From contig DBOC01000011.1 of the NCBI GenBank assembly GCA_002299895.1, forward strand, positions 42,321 through 106,320: DNA of 64,000 nucleotides, in the 5' to 3' direction. A model generated the notes under the pieces. That model was not told the DNA's origin. It saw only the letters and a list, made by a program, of their open reading frames with translations, and did no database searches. Within the stretch, counting starts at the first letter, position 1, and every line of letters starts with the position of its first letter. The stretch comes from Sphingomonadales bacterium UBA656 (GTDB taxonomy: Bacteria > Pseudomonadota > Alphaproteobacteria > Sphingomonadales > Sphingomonadaceae). Shown here one piece after another: positions 26,136 to 34,481 of this stretch. The translations under genes were made by a program, and so were the position numbers.

Positions 26136-26348
26136 GTGTCCGAAATAGTCACAGCAGTCCAACGCGGCAGTCAAGTCTATGTCTATGGCGCTGGACAGCG
26201 TCAGCTGTGCGCAGTGTTTGCGGGAACTGGGCCGAATGACGGACTGAAAGGATATACATCCAGCACAGTCAGCGTTCGAAGAGGCAGTCACATTTACGTT
26301 TATGATGACAAAGGTCGTCAGATTTCCAGCGTATTCGCCGGGAAATGA
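26136..26348 (+). CDS. Small protein with an internal 22-residue duplication
   Basis: A 70-residue protein starting at GTG (MSEIVTAV), with GGGGGTAGAG upstream. Residues 9-30 and 48-69 are copies of one unit, identical at 12 of 22 positions: RGS, then YVY, RQ and a terminal VFAG. The linker is TGPNDGLKGYTSSTVSV. The pattern suggests a small all-beta repeat. I have seen similar short proteins in accessory regions of proteobacteria but know no function. It lies 27 bp before the FG-GAP-type lipoprotein, on the same strand. Confidence 0.7.
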   Translation: MSEIVTAVQRGSQVYVYGAGQRQLCAVFAGTGPNDGLKGYTSSTVSVRRGSHIYVYDDKGRQISSVFAGK

Positions 26349-26375
26349 TCCGTTATGTTCGTTCTTGGAGGGGTA

Positions 26376-27875
26376 GTGAAACTAAGACGTTTTAATGCGC
26401 TGGCAGCGTGTATGTTGCTCTCGTCTTGCGGCGGTGGGGGTAGCACATCCTCCAACGCACCTATTGTGACTATACCAACTGGCACCACACAACCAACTGC
26501 GCCAACAACTCCAGCACCCGTCACCTACACGAGCGCGACCTTAAGCAAATCGTACCAAATCCATACAGTATCATCATCTGATGTTGTTCCGGAATATGTT
26601 TACGGTGGCGTCACGAACCCCAGAGGCATTGCGGACATTTTTCCTCAGGGAAGCATCTCAATCGACTTTCAGAAAGATCGCTTTCCCGAACTGATCGTTC
26701 CGTTAAACAAAGCATATGGCACGCCAGTATTCGCGCGATTGCCATATATCTACCTCTCGAATGATAGCGGTAAACTAGAGTTTCGGCAGGCCGCTAACGA
26801 TCAATTCCCATCTGTTTTTGGCGCACGTCGATCTGCGTTTTTAATGGTCAGCGGAACGCCCGCTGCCTTCTTTGTCGCGCATAACGTTTCTGGGGGTTAC
26901 AATGATCCGACGGCATATGGCACGGCGGTTTTGGCCGTAGGCGGTGCAAGCGGGGCAAGGGTGCGGCCAGAGCTTATGCCTCGCATTACCACGCTATCAA
27001 GTCTTGCTGCGAATGGGACGGACGCCCATGCAATGGCGACAGGGGACATTAACCGCGATGGTAAGCATGATATTCTGATTGCCAACTGGCGCCATAGGGA
27101 AGGGTTCGAACCCCTGTTCTTAGTTCAAAATGCGGAAGGTTCCTTCACCTCCAGGTCGAGCACATTTTTGGATCAACTAAACTCCGTTCCTTTACTGAAC
27201 CCAACACAAATTCCCAGCGGACAGAATAACTTGTTGTTAGATGTTCACCTCGCCGATCTCAACGCGGATGGATATGATGACATTGTTGCGGGATTTGGGC
27301 ACGGTTCTACATACAGTTATGTATTCTGGAACAATAACGGCAACTTTAGTTTCAATGATAAGACACCCCTTCCTGCAACAATTTACGGGACCGAGAACTC
27401 TCTCCATATGGAGACTCGAACCACTGATATGGACAAGGATGGAGATCTCGATCTCATAATGTCGCACTCACGATACGCCCCCTATTATGGCGGTGACTAT
27501 CTCCAGATTGTCAGAAACGATGCGGGGAAATTCGTCGATATAACGAGCACTGTCATCAAGCAGGACAGTGCTGACATTTACGCAGGGTTCTTACAATGGT
27601 CGCCCGCCTTATATGTCAGAGACGTAAACAAAGATGGAAAAGACGATGTGGTCTTTGCGCGGCAGGACGGCACGCTCAGGATCTACATTAATGAGAATGG
27701 CGCATCATTCCGTAATTTCAACGCATCCCTTCCACCTTCTGAAGGGAGTGGGAAATTGATCGGTTTCGATGATTTTGACGGCGATGGGAATTTTGAGGCA
27801 GTCTATTGGCAATATGGAGGGACTGCCGACAGAAAGGACTATTACGTCAATCTCTACAAACTCATTTTCGCCTAA
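26376..27875 (+). CDS. FG-GAP/VCBS-type calcium-binding lipoprotein
   Basis: About 499 residues with a lipoprotein signal (LLSSC, then a GGGG and a Thr/Pro/Ser-rich spacer) and a beta-propeller-like body. Five DxDxDG-type calcium loops are spread along it: DINRDGKHD, DLNADGYDD, DMDKDGDLD, DVNKDGKDD and DFDGDGN, as in FG-GAP/VCBS repeats. GTG start at 26376 chosen for the GGAGG 4 bases upstream; ATG at 26355 is the alternative. It is probably exposed on the cell surface. Its codon use and lower G+C than the ribosomal-protein genes beside it suggest an accessory gene. Confidence 0.82.
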   Translation: MKLRRFNALAACMLLSSCGGGGSTSSNAPIVTIPTGTTQPTAPTTPAPVTYTSATLSKSYQIHTVSSSDVVPEYVYGGVTNPRGIADIFPQGSISIDFQKDRFPELIVPLNKAYGTPVFARLPYIYLSNDSGKLEFRQAANDQFPSVFGARRSAFLMVSGTPAAFFVAHNVSGGYNDPTAYGTAVLAVGGASGARVRPELMPRITTLSSLAANGTDAHAMATGDINRDGKHDILIANWRHREGFEPLFLVQNAEGSFTSRSSTFLDQLNSVPLLNPTQIPSGQNNLLLDVHLADLNADGYDDIVAGFGHGSTYSYVFWNNNGNFSFNDKTPLPATIYGTENSLHMETRTTDMDKDGDLDLIMSHSRYAPYYGGDYLQIVRNDAGKFVDITSTVIKQDSADIYAGFLQWSPALYVRDVNKDGKDDVVFARQDGTLRIYINENGASFRNFNASLPPSEGSGKLIGFDDFDGDGNFEAVYWQYGGTADRKDYYVNLYKLIFA

Positions 27876-27921
27876 ATTTCCGGATTGCCGCGCCCTTTGG
27901 TGCTATGATCAAAAAACAATG

Positions 27922-27960
27922 AAAAAGGGGCCGCGATTTCTCGCAGCCCCTTGATTTTTT
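27922..27960. terminator. Bidirectional terminator between convergent genes
   Basis: GGGGCCGCGA and TCGCAGCCCC pair around TTTC; a T-run follows on the plus strand (TTGATTTTTT) and AAAAA precedes it, giving T5 on the minus strand. It serves the lipoprotein gene and rpsI. Confidence 0.85.
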
Positions 27961-27982
27961 TCGTAAAAACCTATTGTTCGGT

Positions 27983-28474
27983 TTAGCGTTTCGAGAATTG
28001 GAAGCTCTTACGCGCCTTGGCCTTGCCGTATTTCTTACGCTCGACCACGCGGCTGTCGCGGGTCAAGAAGCCTTCCGATTTCACGGCGCTACGCAGCGTT
28101 GGTTCATATTTCGACAATGCTTGCGCGATGCCATGCTTTACGGCACCGGCTTGACCCGAAAGACCACCGCCCTTGACGGTTGCGATAACGTCATATTGGC
28201 CGGTACGCTCGGTCACGCCGAACGGCTGGTTGATGACGAGACGCAGCGAAGGACGTGCGAAATAGACTTCCTGGTCGCGGCCATTGACGACAATTTTGCC
28301 AGTGCCAGGCTTCAACCATACGCGAGCGACGGCATCCTTGCGGCGACCCGTTGCATAAGCGCGGCCTTGGGCATCGATTTCCTGTTCACGAATGACAGCA
28401 GCGATCTGCGCAGGTGCTTGAACGTCGGCGCCCAAGGTTTCGAGATCAGCGAGCGAAGTTGCAGTATCGGACAT
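27983..28474 (-). CDS. rpsI: 30S ribosomal protein S9
   Basis: A 163-residue S9 with an alphaproteobacterial N-terminal extension of about 35 residues before GRAYATGRRKDAVARVWLKP. It ends in the canonical RKKYGKAKARKSFQFSKR, whose tail reaches the ribosomal P site. The start overlaps the rplM stop (TAATG), so the two are translated together. Confidence 0.97.
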   Translation of the reverse strand: MSDTATSLADLETLGADVQAPAQIAAVIREQEIDAQGRAYATGRRKDAVARVWLKPGTGKIVVNGRDQEVYFARPSLRLVINQPFGVTERTGQYDVIATVKGGGLSGQAGAVKHGIAQALSKYEPTLRSAVKSEGFLTRDSRVVERKKYGKAKARKSFQFSKR

Positions 28475-28953
28475 TATGCACCCACCTTATTCTTACGGTT
28501 CATGGAAGCGACGTCGAGCGTCTTTGGCTGTTGACCGGCATGCGGATGATCGGTGCCGTTATACAGGTGCAGCGCGCGCATTTGCGCACGACCCAAAGGA
28601 CCGCGTGGAACCATGCGCTCAACGGCCTTTTCAAGGACGCGCTCAGGGAATTTGCTGTCCAGCACCTTGCCAGCAGTGATACCCTTGATACCGCCGATGT
28701 AACCGGTGTGACGATAATAGACCTTGTCGGTCAATTTCTTGCCGGTGAACTTCACCTTGTCCGCATTGATGACGATGACATGATCACCGCAATCGACATG
28801 TGGGGTGTAGCTTGGCTTGGTCTTGCCACGCAGAATGTTGGCAATCAGGCTGGCCACGCGACCAACAACCAAACCTTCTGCGTCAATGAGGATCCACGAT
28901 TTCTCGACGTCCTGGGGACGGATCGATTTCGTAACTCTGGATAGCGTTTTCAT
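28474..28953 (-). CDS. rplM: 50S ribosomal protein L13
   Basis: A 159-residue L13: SWILIDAEGLVVGRVASLIA, DHVIVINADKVKFTGKKL, then YRHTGYIGGIK and RMVPRGPLGRAQMRALHLY are all canonical. Start at MKTLSRV, preceded by AAAGGTG about 9 bases up. It forms the standard rplM-rpsI operon. Confidence 0.97.
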   Translation of the reverse strand: MKTLSRVTKSIRPQDVEKSWILIDAEGLVVGRVASLIANILRGKTKPSYTPHVDCGDHVIVINADKVKFTGKKLTDKVYYRHTGYIGGIKGITAGKVLDSKFPERVLEKAVERMVPRGPLGRAQMRALHLYNGTDHPHAGQQPKTLDVASMNRKNKVGA

Positions 28954-29096
28954 CGCTAATCGCACCTTTCGAAATTTTGTAGATATGCAGAATCATCGCT
29001 GACCCGCATGCGAAGCGGTGCCAATGACGGCGAAAGCCTTAATAGTCAAGTAAAAGCGGGCGTTTTACGGCGGGTATAATAATACCACTATAAAAG

Positions 29097-30161
29097 CTAT
29101 GCCGTTTCGCGTCCCAATATATGCGCGCCCCATATCGTGGATGCGACCAGCAAAGCGCCAACCGCCTGATGCGAGACCGCCAGCACGATGTTGACGCCAG
29201 TCATCACGGTTGCAATGCCTAAGAGGATTTGAATACCATAAGCGCTGTGTATGGCGATAGAGGCGCTCCGTGCACCCGCTTTTTTGACGCGGCGTGATAG
29301 CAGGATCAACGCAAGCACCGCGACCCACGCCCACCAGCGATGAACGAAATGCGTTAGATAAGGGTCATTCACCAACGCATAGAAAACACCCTTGGCGGTA
29401 TCCACGCCGTCAGGATAGAATCGGTCGTTCATTAAGGGCCAAGTGTTGGCAACATAGCCCGCGTTCAAACCCGCAACCCAGGCACCAAAGAGCATCTGGA
29501 TAAACAATATGGCGAAAACCGACGCGGTAAAGAGGGTTATTTTCGCAGGCTTCGCAGCGGGGTTTTTGATCAGCGTCTTGAGGTCCAGCGCAGTCCAAAC
29601 TAGCCCGCCCAAAATGATGAAAGCGGTGAGCAAATGGACAGCGAGGCGGTAATGGCTGACATCGGTGCGCGCCGATAGGCCCGATGACACCATCCACCAG
29701 CCAATGGTGCCCTGAAGCCCACCCAAGGCCAGCAAAGCGAGCAAACGCGGCTTATAACCTGCCGGAATGGACTGCTTAAACCAAAACCACGCCAGCGGAA
29801 GTGCAAAGGCCAAGCCAATGACGCGTCCGAGTAAGCGATGCACCCATTCCCAGAAATAGATGAACTTGAATTCGGCCAATGTCATGCCGGCCGGGCCGTT
29901 AATTTCGGTATATTCGGGAATCTGCTTATACTTCTCAAATTCCGACATCCACGCTGCGTCGCTGAGAGGAGGAAGCGTACCGGTGATTGGCTTCCATTCG
30001 GTGATCGATAATCCCGATTCGGTCAGTCGCGTGATCCCGCCGACGACGACCATTGCAAAAACCAAGGCAGCGACGACCATCAGCCAGTTAATCAAAGCAG
30101 CCGGCCGTGCTGCGTGTGTTTCGGAAGCGGAATGTGAGTTGGGCGCAGTATCCATATACAT
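29097..30161 (-). CDS. ctaA: Heme A synthase (COX15/CtaA)
   Basis: About 354 residues with eight membrane segments, oxidising the C8 methyl of heme O to make heme A for cytochrome oxidase. Heme-ligand histidines are in FWEWVHRLLGRVIG, SHYRLAVHLLTA, LTHFVHRWWAW and AVSHQAVGALL. ITRLTESGLSITEWKP is the conserved first periplasmic loop. Start could be MYMDTAP (used) or MDTAP; neither has a ribosome site. It stands alone, away from any oxidase genes in this window. Confidence 0.93.
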   Translation of the reverse strand: MYMDTAPNSHSASETHAARPAALINWLMVVAALVFAMVVVGGITRLTESGLSITEWKPITGTLPPLSDAAWMSEFEKYKQIPEYTEINGPAGMTLAEFKFIYFWEWVHRLLGRVIGLAFALPLAWFWFKQSIPAGYKPRLLALLALGGLQGTIGWWMVSSGLSARTDVSHYRLAVHLLTAFIILGGLVWTALDLKTLIKNPAAKPAKITLFTASVFAILFIQMLFGAWVAGLNAGYVANTWPLMNDRFYPDGVDTAKGVFYALVNDPYLTHFVHRWWAWVAVLALILLSRRVKKAGARSASIAIHSAYGIQILLGIATVMTGVNIVLAVSHQAVGALLVASTIWGAHILGRETA

Positions 30162-30237
30162 CGATATGGCGCTTAATGCCGATTGTCGCAAGCAAAGGAG
30201 GTTGCAAAAATTGATCACCAAGCTGCATTTTAACGAT

Positions 30238-30255
30238 GTAATGTTGTAACGTGCA
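30238..30255. promoter_or_regulatory. Candidate Zur box
   Basis: GTAATGTTGTAACGTGCA, 23 bp before merC, resembles the GTAATGTTATAACATTAC-type sites of Zur: the left half matches and the right half is weaker. Because the second gene of the unit is Zur-like, autoregulation by zinc is plausible. Identification is by eye. Confidence 0.4.
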
Positions 30256-30278
30256 TCGAATCAGTGTAGGGAACGGTC

Positions 30279-30644
30279 ATGTCACAGGTATGGCAAAAAT
30301 GGCGTTGGGACGGGCTTGGCCTCAGCATTGCCGGACTGTGCCTGCTGCATTGCCTGATAACTATGGTTTTGCTTACCGCCCTGGCATCTGCGGGCGGCGC
30401 GTTATTGAACCCTATGATCCATGAGGCTGGGTTAGGCCTCGCTATCCTCTTGGGCGTTTTGGCCTTGGGTAAAGGATTTCGTGCGCACGGCTTGTTCATG
30501 CCCGCCTTTATAGGCGCGCTTGGTATCGGCATGATGGGCGGCGCGCTGACGCTACCACATGGCGCTATGGAAATCGCCTGGACAGTAATTGGCGTTGTTT
30601 GTCTTGGGCTTGGCCATTTGCTTAATCATCGGGCCAAAGGCTGA
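30279..30644 (+). CDS. MerC domain-containing membrane protein
   Basis: A 121-residue protein with four membrane segments, of the MerC family known from mercury transport. The first segment has the Cys-x-x-x-Cys-like LCLLHCLI. AGGGAACGG precedes the start. Its partner gene encodes a Fur/Zur-type regulator and no mer genes are nearby, so transport of zinc or another metal is more likely than mercury resistance; this is inferred from context. Confidence 0.85.
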   Translation: MSQVWQKWRWDGLGLSIAGLCLLHCLITMVLLTALASAGGALLNPMIHEAGLGLAILLGVLALGKGFRAHGLFMPAFIGALGIGMMGGALTLPHGAMEIAWTVIGVVCLGLGHLLNHRAKG

Positions 30645-30697
30645 ACCCTAATCGCGCGGTGATTGACCCGCCGCATGCCAGCGCCTACATCGTCCGT

Positions 30698-31156
30698 ATG
30701 GCAGCACACCACCATCATGAGCATGCAGGCGCATCGCTTGCGCAAGCCGCAGAAGCCGCACTTGTTGAGGCTGGTGAACAATGGACCGATATGCGGTCAG
30801 ATATTTTCGCGGTACTTGCGACCTTTGAAAAGCCGGCGTCCGCTTATGATATTGCTGACCTCGTTTCGCAGAAGCGTGGCAAGCGCGTTGCACCCAACAG
30901 CGTCTATCGTATCTTAGACCTTTTTGTGGCGACGAACCTCGCGCGCCGCGTGGAAAGCGCAAACGCCTATATCGCCAACTCGCATCCCGGATGCTTGCAT
31001 GATTGCATTTTCCTGATTTGCGATAACTGCGGCACCGCAACGCATATTGACGATGATGCCCTGACTATGAGCGTGCGTGCAGCGGCGGAACATGCTGGCT
31101 TTGCCCAAGTTCGTCCGGTCATCGAAGTGCGCGGCAAATGTGCCGATTGTGGTTGA
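30698..31156 (+). CDS. zur: Fur-family metalloregulator, Zur-like
   Basis: About 152 residues. The N-terminus is His-rich (MAAHHHHEHAG), the winged-helix covers WTDMRSDIFAVLA to SVYRILDLFV, and the structural zinc site has two pairs, CDNCG and CADCG at the end. HPGCLHDCIFLICDNC is the sensory region. A GTG start 39 bases earlier is possible; neither start has a good ribosome site. It follows merC by about 50 bp. Zur rather than Fur is suggested by the His-rich start and the merC partner. Confidence 0.82.
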   Translation: MAAHHHHEHAGASLAQAAEAALVEAGEQWTDMRSDIFAVLATFEKPASAYDIADLVSQKRGKRVAPNSVYRILDLFVATNLARRVESANAYIANSHPGCLHDCIFLICDNCGTATHIDDDALTMSVRAAAEHAGFAQVRPVIEVRGKCADCG

Positions 31157-31210
31157 AATATGCGCAATTACCCGTTCGACAGCCCGATAAAACACAGCTA
31201 AGCTTAGGTC

Positions 31211-33142
31211 ATGACTCATTCGCCTGACACGCCGTTACTTGATACGGTTAAAGTGCCCTCGGACCTACGTAATCTTGCCGCATCGCAGCTTCGCCAGCTT
31301 GCCGACGAATTGCGCGCCGAAACCATTTCCGCCGTATCGGTTACAGGTGGTCATTTGGGCGCGGGGCTTGGGGTTGTGGAGTTAACCACCGCCATCCATT
31401 ATGTGTTCAACACGCCCGATGATCGGTTGGTCTGGGATGTAGGCCATCAATGCTATCCGCACAAAATCCTCACCGGTCGCCGCGATCGTATCCGCACCTT
31501 ACGCACTGGCGGGGGACTCTCGGGCTTCACGAAGCGAAGCGAAAGCGAATATGATCCGTTCGGCGCCGCTCATAGCTCAACGTCGATTTCCGCTGCTTTG
31601 GGCTTTGCCGTGGCGAACAAGATCGCCGGCAAGCCCGGCAAGGCTATTGCCGTCATAGGCGATGGGTCCATGTCGGCTGGCATGGCCTATGAGGCGATGA
31701 ATAACGCACAGGCCGCAGGTAACCGCTTGGTCGTTATCTTAAACGATAATGACATGTCTATTGCGCCACCCGTGGGTGGTCTGTCCGCTTATCTGTCGCG
31801 CTTGGTGTCCTCCAGCGAGTATCTCGGCCTGCGTAGTCTCGCGAGCAAGCTCGCAAAACGCCTGTCGCGGCGCATCTATAGCGCGGCGTCAAAGGCCGAA
31901 GAATTCGCCCGTGGCATGGCCATGGGCGGGACATTATTTGAAGAGCTTGGATTTTATTATGTGGGCCCCATTGACGGCCATAATTTGGACCAGCTGATCC
32001 CTGTTCTCGAAAATGTCCGCGACAACGCTGAAGGTCCGGTCCTGATCCACGTTGTTACGCAAAAGGGCAAGGGCTATGCCCCCGCTGAAGCGGCCGCAGA
32101 CAAATATCATGGCGTTGTAAAATTCGATGTGATCACGGGCAAACAAGACAAGGGCCCCGGGGGCGGCCCGCCTGCTTATCAGAACGTATTTGGCGAAACG
32201 CTGGCCAAGCTGGCTGAAACTGATCCCAAAATCTGCGCTATCACCGCCGCTATGCCCGGCGGGACGGGTGTCGACAAATTCTCCGCCGCGCACCCCGAAC
32301 GCTCGTTCGATGTGGGCATTGCAGAGCAACATGCCGTAACATTTGCCGCTGGCCTTGCCGCGCAAGGCATGCGCCCTTTCTGCGCGATTTACTCAACTTT
32401 TCTGCAACGCGCTTATGACCAAGTCGTGCACGATGTCGCCATCCAGAACCTGCCCGTGCGTTTTGCCATTGATCGGGCTGGTTTGGTCGGCGCGGACGGC
32501 AGCACGCACGCAGGTTCGTTCGACATCACTTATCTTGCGACCCTGCCCAATATGGTTGTCATGTCACCATCGGATGAAGCGGAGCTGGTCCACATGACCT
32601 ACACCGCTGTATTGCATGATAGCGGTCCAATCGCGTTCCGGTATCCACGCGGCAATGGCACGGGCGTTCCGTTGCCCGAAGTGCCGCAGCAGCTTGAAAT
32701 CGGTAAGGGCCGCATCGTCCGTGAAGGCAAGAAGGTCGCGATTCTTTCGCTCGGTACCCGTCTGGCCCAGGCCATGAAGGCAGCCGACACGCTGGATGCA
32801 AAGGGCCTTAGCACCACCGTTGCTGACTTACGCTTTGCCAAGCCGCTCGACGAAAAATTAATCCGGCAACTCATCGCCACGCATGAAGTTGTGGTAACGG
32901 TTGAAGAGGCATCGGTTGGTGGCCTTGGCGCACATGTATTGACGCTGGCGAGCGACGCCGGTCTGATGGACACGGGCTTAAAAATCCGCACCATGCGCCT
33001 GCCCGATATCTTCCAAGAGCATGACAGCCCGCAGAAACAATATGATGAGGCCGGCCTTAATGCGCCGCAAATCGTCGAAACCGTATTGAAGGCGCTACGC
33101 CACAACAGCGCCGGCGTTGAAGAAGCGAGCGTGCGCGCTTAA
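31211..33142 (+). CDS. dxs: 1-deoxy-D-xylulose-5-phosphate synthase
   Basis: A 643-residue thiamine-diphosphate enzyme condensing pyruvate and glyceraldehyde 3-phosphate, first step of the MEP isoprenoid pathway. Seen are VWDVGHQCYPHKILTGR, the ThDP motif IGDGSMSAGMAYEAMNNA, FDVGIAEQHAVTFAAGLA, and FAIDRAGLVGADGSTHAG. Length and order are normal for Dxs. It supplies precursors for carotenoids and quinones. Confidence 0.97.
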   Translation: MTHSPDTPLLDTVKVPSDLRNLAASQLRQLADELRAETISAVSVTGGHLGAGLGVVELTTAIHYVFNTPDDRLVWDVGHQCYPHKILTGRRDRIRTLRTGGGLSGFTKRSESEYDPFGAAHSSTSISAALGFAVANKIAGKPGKAIAVIGDGSMSAGMAYEAMNNAQAAGNRLVVILNDNDMSIAPPVGGLSAYLSRLVSSSEYLGLRSLASKLAKRLSRRIYSAASKAEEFARGMAMGGTLFEELGFYYVGPIDGHNLDQLIPVLENVRDNAEGPVLIHVVTQKGKGYAPAEAAADKYHGVVKFDVITGKQDKGPGGGPPAYQNVFGETLAKLAETDPKICAITAAMPGGTGVDKFSAAHPERSFDVGIAEQHAVTFAAGLAAQGMRPFCAIYSTFLQRAYDQVVHDVAIQNLPVRFAIDRAGLVGADGSTHAGSFDITYLATLPNMVVMSPSDEAELVHMTYTAVLHDSGPIAFRYPRGNGTGVPLPEVPQQLEIGKGRIVREGKKVAILSLGTRLAQAMKAADTLDAKGLSTTVADLRFAKPLDEKLIRQLIATHEVVVTVEEASVGGLGAHVLTLASDAGLMDTGLKIRTMRLPDIFQEHDSPQKQYDEAGLNAPQIVETVLKALRHNSAGVEEASVRA

Positions 33143-33163
33143 CACCGCGCTGCTGTCACGCCA

Positions 33164-33577
33164 TTAGCCCGGAATAATCGCCTGCGCGGTTTGGCCGTCA
33201 CCTTCGGGGGCGGCGATGATATCGCGCGTGATGGCGCCTTTATTGACGGTGGTCGTTTGCGGATCACCGACCGATGAACGAATGCCCAATTCGGCAGTAC
33301 CAGACGTTGTCGAAATCGCGCGTTCAGCAGCGGAACGTGTTGCGGTGCCGCCAAACAAAGCGTCTAGCGCCTGCTCCTGACCCGCTTCCACAGGGCGAAC
33401 GGCCGATACCGCAGTTGGCTCAAGCGCAAAGTCAGGCGGAACTACCAACGGTGCTGCGCGGCCAACGGATGGCGCAGCCGCGTCTTTGCCGCCCAATATG
33501 CTTCCCATCGAACCACATCCCGACAACAAAGGAAGTGCCAGCATCGTAACGGCAAAAAGGACAGGTTTTTTGTTCAT
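33164..33577 (-). CDS. DUF3035-type lipoprotein
   Basis: A 137-residue lipoprotein with lipobox LLSGC (Cys about residue 21). The mature part has the DUF3035-like APLVVPPDFALEPT followed by EQALDALFGGT. It is related to the shorter lipoprotein just upstream and probably cotranscribed with lspA, whose enzyme would process it. The function is unknown. Confidence 0.78.
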   Translation of the reverse strand: MNKKPVLFAVTMLALPLLSGCGSMGSILGGKDAAAPSVGRAAPLVVPPDFALEPTAVSAVRPVEAGQEQALDALFGGTATRSAAERAISTTSGTAELGIRSSVGDPQTTTVNKGAITRDIIAAPEGDGQTAQAIIPG

Positions 33578-33601
33578 ATATATATCCATTTTCAGGCCGA
33601 A

Positions 33602-33859
33602 TTACGGGCGGGGTCCGGTTGCAGGCGCAGTGCCGCCAAACATAGCATCCAAAACCTGTTGCTTGGTGTCGCCATCCTGCGGACGCGGAGCATTAGGAGT
33701 TGGGGATGGCAAATTGAATGTTTTGGGGACCTCAAGCGGCTTTGACCGACTTACCGCAAATTCATCGGGGCGCTCACGATCATAGATGCTTGTCGTTCCG
33801 CAGCCCGAGAGCGCAAGGATAGCAACTGACGCCGCCGCTAAGATAGATATCCGCTTCAT
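33602..33859 (-). CDS. Short DUF3035-type lipoprotein
   Basis: An 85-residue lipoprotein with lipobox ALSGC (Cys20), then RERPDEFAVSRSKPLEVPKT followed by FNLPSPTP, the DUF3035 signature, and QQVLDAMFGGT near the end. That tail matches the LDALFGGT of the next gene, so the two look like duplicates. Start overlaps the lspA stop by 4 bases. Confidence 0.8.
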   Translation of the reverse strand: MKRISILAAASVAILALSGCGTTSIYDRERPDEFAVSRSKPLEVPKTFNLPSPTPNAPRPQDGDTKQQVLDAMFGGTAPATGPRP

Positions 33860-34404
33860 GACTTCTCCACTATGTCGGCATTGCTTGCAGGTTCCTGAAC
33901 ATCAGCGCCGCGACCGGTTTTCTTGTCACCTATCAGGAACGCGCGGGTAAGCAATATCAATACGCCAATGCTGATACAGGCGTCGGCCAGGTTGAATATG
34001 TAAAAGGGCCGGAAGGCGCCAAAATGCAGATCAGCATAATCCACAACATAGCCATAACGAGTCCGATCAACGATGTTTCCAAGTGCACCGCCCAAGACCA
34101 ATGATAAGGCCAACACGTCGCCGCGCAATTTCTCGCGCCACATCCAAACGCCTACGCCGACTGCAATCATCGCAGTAAGCACCACCAGCGCCCAGCGTTC
34201 GCCATCACTATCAGCGGTCAGGAAGCTCATCGAAACACCGCGATTTTCGGCATAGCGCAGGTCAAAGAATGACACGATGTGCAGGACGCCGCGCTCTTTC
34301 AACTGCAATGGTCCTAGCATCGCATATTTGACGATCTGGTCAGCGATGAAGACAAGACTTGCAAGCATCAGGCCCTGAAGACGGAATTTAGGGTTCGGAG
34401 TCAT
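33856..34404 (-). CDS. lspA: Lipoprotein signal peptidase (SPase II)
   Basis: A 182-residue inner-membrane aspartic protease removing lipoprotein signals. Catalytic Asp residues are in GGALGNIVDRTRYG and FNLADACISIG; RYAENRGVSMSFL is the conserved substrate loop. Four membrane segments are visible, with a hydrophilic C-terminal tail. It sits downstream of ileS as usual, 77 bp away, and overlaps a lipoprotein gene. Confidence 0.96.
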   Translation of the reverse strand: MTPNPKFRLQGLMLASLVFIADQIVKYAMLGPLQLKERGVLHIVSFFDLRYAENRGVSMSFLTADSDGERWALVVLTAMIAVGVGVWMWREKLRGDVLALSLVLGGALGNIVDRTRYGYVVDYADLHFGAFRPFYIFNLADACISIGVLILLTRAFLIGDKKTGRGADVQEPASNADIVEKS

Positions 34405-34439
34405 GACCTTGTCCTAACGCACCAAAACCATATCGTCAC

Positions 34440-34456
34440 CCTGAACTTGCTTCAGG
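34440..34456. repeat. Short palindrome between ileS and lspA
   Basis: CCTGAA-CTTGC-TTCAGG, a perfect 6-bp inverted repeat in the CCCTGAAC...TTCAGG style repeated in sphingomonad intergenic regions (recollection). A fragment of a similar kind, CCCTGAACTCAGTCGAAAG, lies near 10788. Confidence 0.5.
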
Positions 34457-34481
34457 ATGATGGAAGTGCGTGGAGAAAATT

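Noticed and set aside
27112..27123. tRNA-like T-loop GGGTTCGAACCC
   Set aside because: It lies inside the FG-GAP-type lipoprotein frame (REGFEPLFL) and no acceptor, D or anticodon arms surround it.
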